From Cliona cf. orientalis (taxonomy: Eukaryota > Porifera > Demospongiae > Clionaida > Clionaidae), in contig OZ005689.1 of NCBI GenBank assembly GCA_963930775.1, positions 6,177,569 through 6,241,568 of the forward strand: 64,000 bases of DNA, written 5' to 3'. The translations under genes were made by a program, and so were the position numbers. The stretch's first letter is position 1, and every line of letters begins with the position of its first letter. The notes under the pieces were generated by a model. It did not search any database. It saw only the letters and a list, made by a program, of their open reading frames with translations, and had not been told where the DNA came from. Of this stretch, positions 57,651 through 64,000 are shown piece by piece.

Positions 57651-58165
57651 AGCTGTGCACATGCACTGCAGTCAGGAAAACAGCCCCACATTCCTGTGGT
57701 GGCCCAGTCCCATTCCAATGCATTACTCACACAAGTTACATGATAGCTATAGAATATTTGCTGCACCCTACATCTCTATTTCTCAATAACAGGAAACTAC
57801 TAAAAGTATGCATAGAGATTAATATGTTATGTTTATATAGATCATGTGGTCCAGGCCACATCATGGCCATAAGATAAAAGAATTTTGACTATGTGCAATT
57901 AAAGAATACATTAATTACTGATTCAGAAAATATTAAATGTTATGCTATAATGTATATATACTATAACTAGAGATATGCATGGCATATTTGGGGCGAGCCT
58001 GAGCTTTGCACATTGAATAATTGGTATGATCAATGTGGAAATATAGAAATAAAAAGAGTTTGAAATGAAAACAGCAATGGTTTTATTTAAATTAGCCAGC
58101 AGATTCCAGTGTCACCAGGTTTCCAATCCACACCATCTAATATAGCATTGTTTGAATGGTTGTTC
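57651..58165. other. Intergenic region with an H-type hairpin fragment
   Basis: At about 57989-58005 TTGGGGCGAGCCTGAGC matches the hairpin end of H. No gene otherwise. Confidence 0.4.
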
Positions 58166-58170
58166 TTCTG

Positions 58171-59194
58171 TTAGCATGAGTTTAATACTCTTTTCAGTAC
58201 GTTGCTATCTATCTTCTCTTTCTTCAACAGTCCAGACTCAGCAGCCAGTCTTTCATTCTGGTTAATCATCTCATTTGCTGTACATAGCCTAGCTTTTCTC
58301 TCTCCAGCTGACTCGGCAGCTAGTCTGTCTTGCATCTGCTGTAGCCTGGCCTCTCTTTCCAGCTTCAGTTGACTCAGCAGCCAGTATTTCACTCTGGTTA
58401 ATTCTCATTCGCTGTAACGAGCCTACCTTCTCTCTCTCCAGCTGACTCAGCTCTTGCATCCATTGTAGCTTGGCCTCTCTTTCTCCCGTTGACTCAGCAT
58501 CCAGTCTTTCTCTTTGGTTAATCCTCATTCACTGTAGCCTAGCTTCTCTCTCTCCACAGCTGACTCGGCAGCTCAGTACACAAGTGTAAATTTGCAATTG
58601 GCTAAATTAGTACGGCCCGTATAGCCCAGGCACGAGAATGCGCAATGGAATATTTCGCGTTTACGTTGATAGCAATGCTGGGGATATAATTTCGCGTGAC
58701 GGACGTACCATAATAATAATATATAATATTATACTAGTGACATGCAGGGCCTGTTTGGGGCGAGCCTGAGCTGAGCCTCTGAAAGTGTCTGTCAGTAGCT
58801 GCTACTCGAAAACTTTAATAAAGCCATAGCACGATAAATCTTGAAGACTACTGGTACAGATCCAAGCAAACAATGACAGACAGTCTCATAGTGCCGTGTA
58901 GGCCTGTAGGTCTACAGCTGCATGATAGTCCCCTTCCATCCTTCAGTACCGACAGTCAATACAAAGTTTTACCAGAGTCATCAGTGAGCAGTACGTCTAG
59001 TCTATCTTTATCGTATTCTTAGCTGGTCCTTGCGCTATTGAGCTGATGACAGGTTCTATCTCGCTCAGAGTGTCCTCCTTTGGAGCCTTCTGCTTGCTTC
59101 TGTACGGCGCACGATGCGCTCTCTCTCTTTCGCGCCTTCTTTGAAGCCTTTTCTCTCTCTTCGCTTCAGCAGATTGAGTGTTAGTAGAACTCAT
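58171..59194 (-). pseudogene. Fragment with REARLQ/RLAAES coiled repeats, mobile-element N-terminus
   Basis: From ATG 59194 a 65-codon frame begins MSSTNTQSAEAKREKRLQRR and is very basic. After a gap, 58540 to 58171 encodes, in shifting frames, repeats of the type REARLQQMQ..RLAAESAGERE. Arginine/glutamate-rich repeats of this kind occur at the N-termini of proteins from some animal Helitron-type elements (general knowledge, not checked). GGGGCGAGCCTGAGC hairpin motifs flank it at 58758 and 57990, linking it to the H family. No helicase or Rep domain is in the window. Confidence 0.4.
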
Positions 59195-59571
59195 ACTAAA
59201 ACAGTAGCAAAGAACAAGTATAGTCGTAATAAAGTGGCCTTTGAAATAATTCAATGTGTCAAAAAAACACGTGACTATGCTGACGCAAATGTTTTCATGC
59301 GGCCTTTTGAAATATACCGCGCAGCGCTGTACAATGTCTATGGCGGTGTCACGGTGATTAGGTACCCCCCCTAGATTTCGTACCCCCGGTGGCAAATCAC
59401 CGGTGATATAGTACCCCGAGGGGTAGCATTTCACCACTATGATTTTTTTCGTTTTGGGTGCGAAATCACCGGTGAAATAGCACCCGGCCTCGGGTACCAG
59501 ATCACCAGCGCGCGGCGAGTCCAGTGCTATCGCGTTGGGCGGAGCGTGACCTCCCGGCGAAGTGTTGCAAA

Positions 59572-60372
59572 ATGGAAGCTCGAGCACAAGACGGGTCTGT
59601 CGGTGATGGACCCTCTGATGGTGCTAATTCTGTCCCCATTTATTCGGAGGAGTTAGCAGTCAACATCACTGGAACCCAGACCTCATGTAATAATGTTGAA
59701 ACTCAGTGCAGGTAATATCCAGGTAGCTACAGAACTCCTCTAGCTACATGTATGCTATGATAATGTGTGTAAGTCATTCACATGTACCCTACATGTAGGT
59801 TAAAATCTCTGATGATGGTAGGAGTAATGATTCTATCCTTAAAGAAATCAAAAACAATGGGACAATCTCCCTGACCACCCATGATGGTATGTACCCTGTG
59901 TGTGTGCGCGCGCGTGTGTAATGAATGACCTTTTCACCTTTCCCAAGCTTGTGACAGTATAGTCTACTTTTAGACTTTCTAAAAATAACCCATCTAAAAG
60001 AAGCTGAAAGCTCCAACCACATTTGGGACTCTCTCTTGAGGCTACTTCCAGACAATTACTACATGCATGTGTGTGTGCGCATGCATATACATGTATGTGT
60101 TGTGTATTGATAACTTTCCTACCTTGTGTGTGTGTCGTGGTATCTACAGCATCAAGAGGATAAGCGCAGGGGACGGAAGCTTAAAGATGATTAAAAAATG
60201 AAGGATGAAAATGTTTCTCCATTGAAAAGGCTTTATTCAATTGGTACACCAGCGAAGAGACAGCAAGAGCAGCCTAAATCTGTCCAAGATAAAAGCTACG
60301 ATCTGACTACAGACATTGAAAATGATTCTTCCACTTCAGAGTGTGTAACTACTAGTGCTATAAGAAGCTAAC
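59572..60372 (+). pseudogene. Gene-like fragments, unknown family
   Basis: ATG 59572 opens MEARAQDGSVGDGPSDGANS to a GGTAATA donor at about 59711. A later stretch after tatctacag (60149) reads HQEDKRRGRKLKDD, an in-frame TAA, then KMKDENVSPLKRLYSIGTPA and a Ser/Thr/acidic tail to 60371. A middle exon is not resolved. It could be a remnant of the surrounding element's gene; low confidence. Confidence 0.3.
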
Positions 60373-60964
60373 ACAAGTTGACCTAGACAGATTGCAACAA
60401 GAACGCGGGTGACTGAATGATCGACTAATTAGCTAATGCGGGTCAAACACTCTAAGATTTCCTAATGCAGCTGACTTACACAATGTTGATCTGGCAAGAA
60501 CACTATCCTTCATTCAAAGTGAACCATCATTCGTTCAAATTCTGAATATGTATGATTCACACTTTGTGTGTGTCACCATCATAGGCTGCAAGTCAAACGT
60601 GGTGAAGTTTACGACAGTACGTATGAGGACAGGTGAGGTGTGCATTTCGACTAAGGAGTGTATCGCAACACTCTTGAACTGTCAGTCCAACTTTGATCAT
60701 CTTTAACCTCCTTATAATAATTATTTTTTATTCTTGATCTATAATCATGAAGATTTTAAGGCAGACGGGGTATGACTTGTAGCTATAGGGGGTTCATGAT
60801 TCACTAGCTGAGAGTACCACTGAAGCATAAACTCTGGCCCTGAGCATCCACATAGCACACCGATATAAAATCCATGCTAAATAGCTAGTATCCATGCAAT
60901 ATCCAATAGCTCAGCTTCAAGCTGGGGCCCGGAACCAACCGACATCGATCGCACCAGTCCATGC

Positions 60965-61015
60965 TAGCCTCGAACCCAGGCTCACTTTCGAAAGTGAGCC
61001 TGGGTTCGAGGCTAC
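60965..61015. mobile_element. 51-bp perfect-palindrome insertion with 9-bp duplication
   Basis: Left half TAGCCTCGAACCCAGGCTCA then CTTTC, followed by its exact complement, is flanked by AGTCCATGC (60956-60964 and 61016-61024). A 9-bp duplication suggests mobilisation by a Mutator-like transposase. A diverged relative lies at about 62011-62058 (GTCTCGAATTCAGGCC..GGCTTC). Confidence 0.75.
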
Positions 61016-61284
61016 AGTCCATGCATGCATGGGGGTACTAATTCACCGGGAGTGTCAGAACACCATTGGTCTTCGAAGTATTTGTACCAGGGTACCAAAA
61101 CAACGGAGTATTAAATCACCGTGATAGCTTGCTCTCGAGGTGGTGATTTCATACCACGGGGTACCGATTCACCGGTGACGTAGTACCAGGGGTACGGGGG
61201 TACCAAATCCCCGTGACAGCGGTTCGCGCGTGACGGACGTACCATACATATAACATAAATATATGGATTGCGAGCGTTTGTCTC

Positions 61285-61378
61285 GTCTATGTGGGGCTCG
61301 CTCAGGCTCGCCCCAATAATATAAAATTCGCGCATAGCTGTACCGTTTATGTGGGGCTCGCTCAGGCTCGCCCCAATA
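61285..61378. repeat. Two tandem H-type hairpin ends
   Basis: GGGGCTCGCTCAGGCTCGCC is present at 61292 and 61353, each followed by CCAATAATAT, instead of the CCGAATTA seen at other H ends; a subfamily variant. Confidence 0.6.
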
Positions 61379-61539
61379 ATATTATGGAATCCAGCATGCA
61401 TGCGTACCCTCTGAGGATTGAACGTACCCAAACATGAGGTTCTTGATTTGATTGCAGTATACTGTGTCCACCCGAGCACTCCCTCTCCAATGAGCTTTAA
61501 GGATGATAGATAAACAAACCATGCTCAAGGAATTATTAA

Positions 61540-62432
61540 TGGGTTAGTGCAAAACCTGGACTCTGGACTCTGGACTGGACTCATGGACTGGACCGTGGAC
61601 TGAGATTTGGACTCGATTTTGGACTGATGCGCAGGGCAATGACGACCATTTCCAAGAGACTATGCACGGTACTACAACTGCATGCAAGCTAGGCTAGTCA
61701 CAAGCAGTCTTGTACGTACGTTCCCAGGCCCTTCAGGGTACGAGGTTAAGTCACAAGGAGCTAGCCTGGAGGGTACTTGTAAGCATGTAGAAGTTGCAAA
61801 ATCGGTGAGGCCAGCTGGGATGGCATCTCCTCACGGGAATGGACTTCAATATCACCGAGACGCCTACGAAGGCTAAGGGGACAATGAGACTAATACCCCC
61901 ATACCCTCACGCTCAAGTTATGTGGAGACTCGGGATAAGTCAGAGTAGATTTATAAAAACACTATAATACAAAGATCTGGATATAGAAAGTATCTACCTT
62001 ATGCTCAAACTTAGTCTCGAATTCAGGCCCCTTGAAAATCAGCCTGCGTTCAAGGCTTCTTTGGCCTAATCTCTCAGTTGTGGAGCTATGATCATTATCA
62101 AGTCCCTCGTCCCCAGCTCCGTATGCTTGAAAGGGGGCTGGGAATGAGACTATCCTTCACTGCATCCGAGTATCAACTTGATGCCCAATGCCCTGAGGAG
62201 ATGCACCCTTCACCAATTTTCCAAGGGAAATAATCAGCTCTACCTCTACAAATACAAGCAGCTCCTTAGTACATTCATAGCACATTCTATCGGCCTCCAA
62301 CGCAACAGAGTTTATTGTTGGAAATGGTCGTCATCGCCCAGCGCATCAGTCCAAAATCGAGTCAAAATCTCAGTCCACAGTCCAGTCCATGAGTCCAGTC
62401 CAGAGTCCACAGTCCAGGTTTTACACCAACCC
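61540..62432. mobile_element. 893-bp hAT-like element with TGGACT-rich TIRs
   Basis: ATTATTAA flanks it (61532-61539, 62433-62440), the 8 bp typical of hAT. TIRs of ~95 bp begin GGGTTAGTGCAAAACCTGGA and contain runs of CTCTGGACT/ACTGGACTCATGG. No transposase frame is seen inside. Confidence 0.75.
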
Positions 62433-62444
62433 ATTATTAACCCT

Positions 62445-63340
62445 CCTCTGCATGCATTGAATCACTCTATACTTACTGAAAAAATAAACAATAACTAGTG
62501 AGTCTCCAATGAACTTTCAATTGTTATGTTGAAATGAATTCAAATTGAGATACATGTAACCAACTATTATTGGGTTAAACTGACTGTTTATTATATACAT
62601 AATATATTATATATAATACAAGCTAGTGGTGACTCAAAATAATATCTGTCCTTTCAGAATGGCAGCTTGGATTAGGGTCACAAGCAGCGTAAGGGTGCAT
62701 CTCTCCCAAAACTCCCCCCTCCCCCCCCCCCCCCTCCTCAGCCCTCCCCTTCAGTCAGTAGCCAACTTTGGGTTACTAGCTATAGTGGTGATGAAATCAT
62801 CTGTGTGGGGTGAGCCTTCATGCAAGTCAAAAGATTCATTTGAGGATTCATCATGCTCATGGTATATAGACTACCATCATGATCACATGCATGCCATTGG
62901 TGGCACGGGGCTGGTGTAGTGGCGTCTCTAGGTAATTTCTACCTGGGTGCAAGTAAACAAAGGAAGTGAATGCACAAGGATAACAGATATTTACAACAGC
63001 ATAACATTTCCTACTGCAGTAATAGCGTAAGAGGTACTATTCCATATAGACAGTCTTGTTACTGTCTACAGCAGTGTAGTATAAAATTAATTGACAATGT
63101 GTTCATAGCTATATTTCGTTCAATATAAATCTATAAACACAAGTATGTTTAATGTCACAATCATGGGATATTGTGGTTAGTATGCATGCATCGTACTTAT
63201 TAATAATAATATATTAAAACATACTGTTAAGTATACACATAATAATATTATAATTACGGCAGATACAATATTATTATAACAAAATTGATGCTGCATTTCT
63301 TGGATAGAAACTCTATAAAAGTCAGGGTTAATTGCAGCCG
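62445..63340. other. AT-rich intergenic region with an H end
   Basis: 62784-62925 matches the CTAG end of H in diverged form (TAGTGGTGATGAAATCATCT). A C-rich run lies at 62718-62734. 63200-63280 is rich in AATAATATTAT. No gene seen. Confidence 0.45.
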
Positions 63341-63454
63341 ATGGACACACTTAAAAGGAGCATAATGCCCATTAATTGGTGCAGCCATCAATTATCATTT
63401 CTGGAAAGGCTTTAACTTAAACACTTCATTTCCTATATTGAAATAACATTACGT

Positions 63455-64000
63455 ATCCATCTCTGTTCACTGCTGCAGTGTTTCTGATGCTAATCCACCT
63501 TCGTGGTGCCAGTTCTCAGGATGGGGGAACATGCACTACTGAGGAAGTAAGGAGAGGTCTTATAGACGGACAACTGGCAGCTCAAGGCTGTGAGAACTAT
63601 ACCTGTGGTAAGTGACATTAATTTTATTAAACTTCACTGTGACAGTGTTGATTTTATGCCGATCCTCTAGTATATAGGCAAAACCAGAAAACTGGGGTAA
63701 ATGCTTAACTCTTGTGCTGAGATTCTCCGCAATAATTCCAATTCTCCATCTGGCTACTATTGGCTTCAGTCTACTAATGGTTCTGCTATTTATGCACACT
63801 GTGACATGACCCTGACCTGTAAGGGAGTCAGTGGAGGGTGGATGCAGGTGGTCAACCTGGACATGACCAACACCAGTCACCAATGTCCACCTGGTACCAC
63901 ACTAAGAACTGATCTACCCAATCGTGTGTGTGGAATCGGCATTGGTACTAATGATTTGGGGTGTTCATCCACCAATTTTGACTTGTATGGAATTGCATAC
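63455..64000 (+). pseudogene. Fibrinogen-like paralogue, cut by the window end, start codon apparently lost
   Basis: Exon 1 (to the donor GGTAAGTGA at about 63606) matches the family but the ATG position reads ACG, with a stop in frame upstream. Exon 2 after tatatag (63677) has an in-frame TAA before SCAEIL; from there the frame through YYWLQSTNGS, GGWMQVV and beyond is open to the window edge. It is either a pseudogene or uses different exon borders; the remainder is outside the window. Confidence 0.6.

Larger units (their letters stand above)
59349..61220. mobile_element. 1.9-kb element with GGTACC-rich inverted ends
   Basis: Left CACGGTGATTAGGTACCCCC and right GGGGGTACCAAATCCCCGTG are inverted, followed inward by several ATCACCGGTGA / GTACC modules on both sides (59380-59520, 61025-61200). 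It contains the gene-like fragments at 59572-60372. Boundaries and duplication are uncertain. Confidence 0.5.

Noticed and set aside
58997-59587. 196-codon minus-strand frame
   Set aside because: Only the last 65 codons from ATG 59194 look coding; the upstream part runs through the inverted ends of the 59349..61220 element.

Overview
The window looks like a metazoan, most likely demosponge, nuclear chromosome segment. Genes have short GT-AG introns, secreted proteins resembling sponge fibrinogen-related proteins form a degraded tandem family, and most of the DNA is made of eukaryotic cut-and-paste transposons, MITEs, foldback elements and satellites. The sponge assignment is inference from gene style; no rRNA or mitochondrial marker is present. 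No tRNA, rRNA or CRISPR array was recognised.

Layout. 0.3-3.9 kb: a minus-strand pogo/Tigger-type transposase gene with a spliced C-terminal PHD-like finger; its DNA-binding domain is split by a 690-bp TA-flanked insertion. 4.5-7.1 kb: PIF/Harbinger-type MITEs, a short hairpin-ended element (H) and a MULE-like foldback inside it. 7.1-30.6 kb: a nest of elements. An outer inverted pair (X) contains a TTAA-flanked element (M); M is split by H; H contains a 21.3-kb element (Y) with inverted ends; Y carries two divergently oriented gene sets, one ending in a DNA-methyltransferase-like SAM-binding region. That methyltransferase is split by a 14.5-kb intron that houses a 12.4-kb foldback element (F) whose arms are minisatellites plus about 5 kb of ~195-bp satellite.

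31.4-33.7 kb: a two-exon gene for a signal-peptide, seven-membrane-segment protein with a long charged tail, the best intact host gene with the fibrinogen-like one. 33.8-44.9 kb: MITEs around a 9.4-kb unit bounded by 41-bp perfect inverted repeats. Inside it are two 2,708-bp near-identical inverted arms, each with a P-element-like transposase 3' half and a convergent 305-codon ORF of unknown function. A 334-bp insertion sits in one arm only.

45-64 kb: a family of fibrinogen-like secreted protein genes (one intact, several broken, one cut by the window end) interrupted by a complete 6.3-kb piggyBac element with TTAA duplications, a minisatellite-filled intron and two frameshifts. Further small elements include a 51-bp perfect palindrome with a 9-bp target duplication.

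The main candidate for something undescribed is element Y (7578..28894): a large TIR element with divergent genes, subterminal TTGAAATTTCAA arrays near both ends, a methyltransferase-like product and, as far as I can see, no recognisable classical transposase. Its boundaries are supported by a related copy of the host element H at 5832..6804 that lacks Y.
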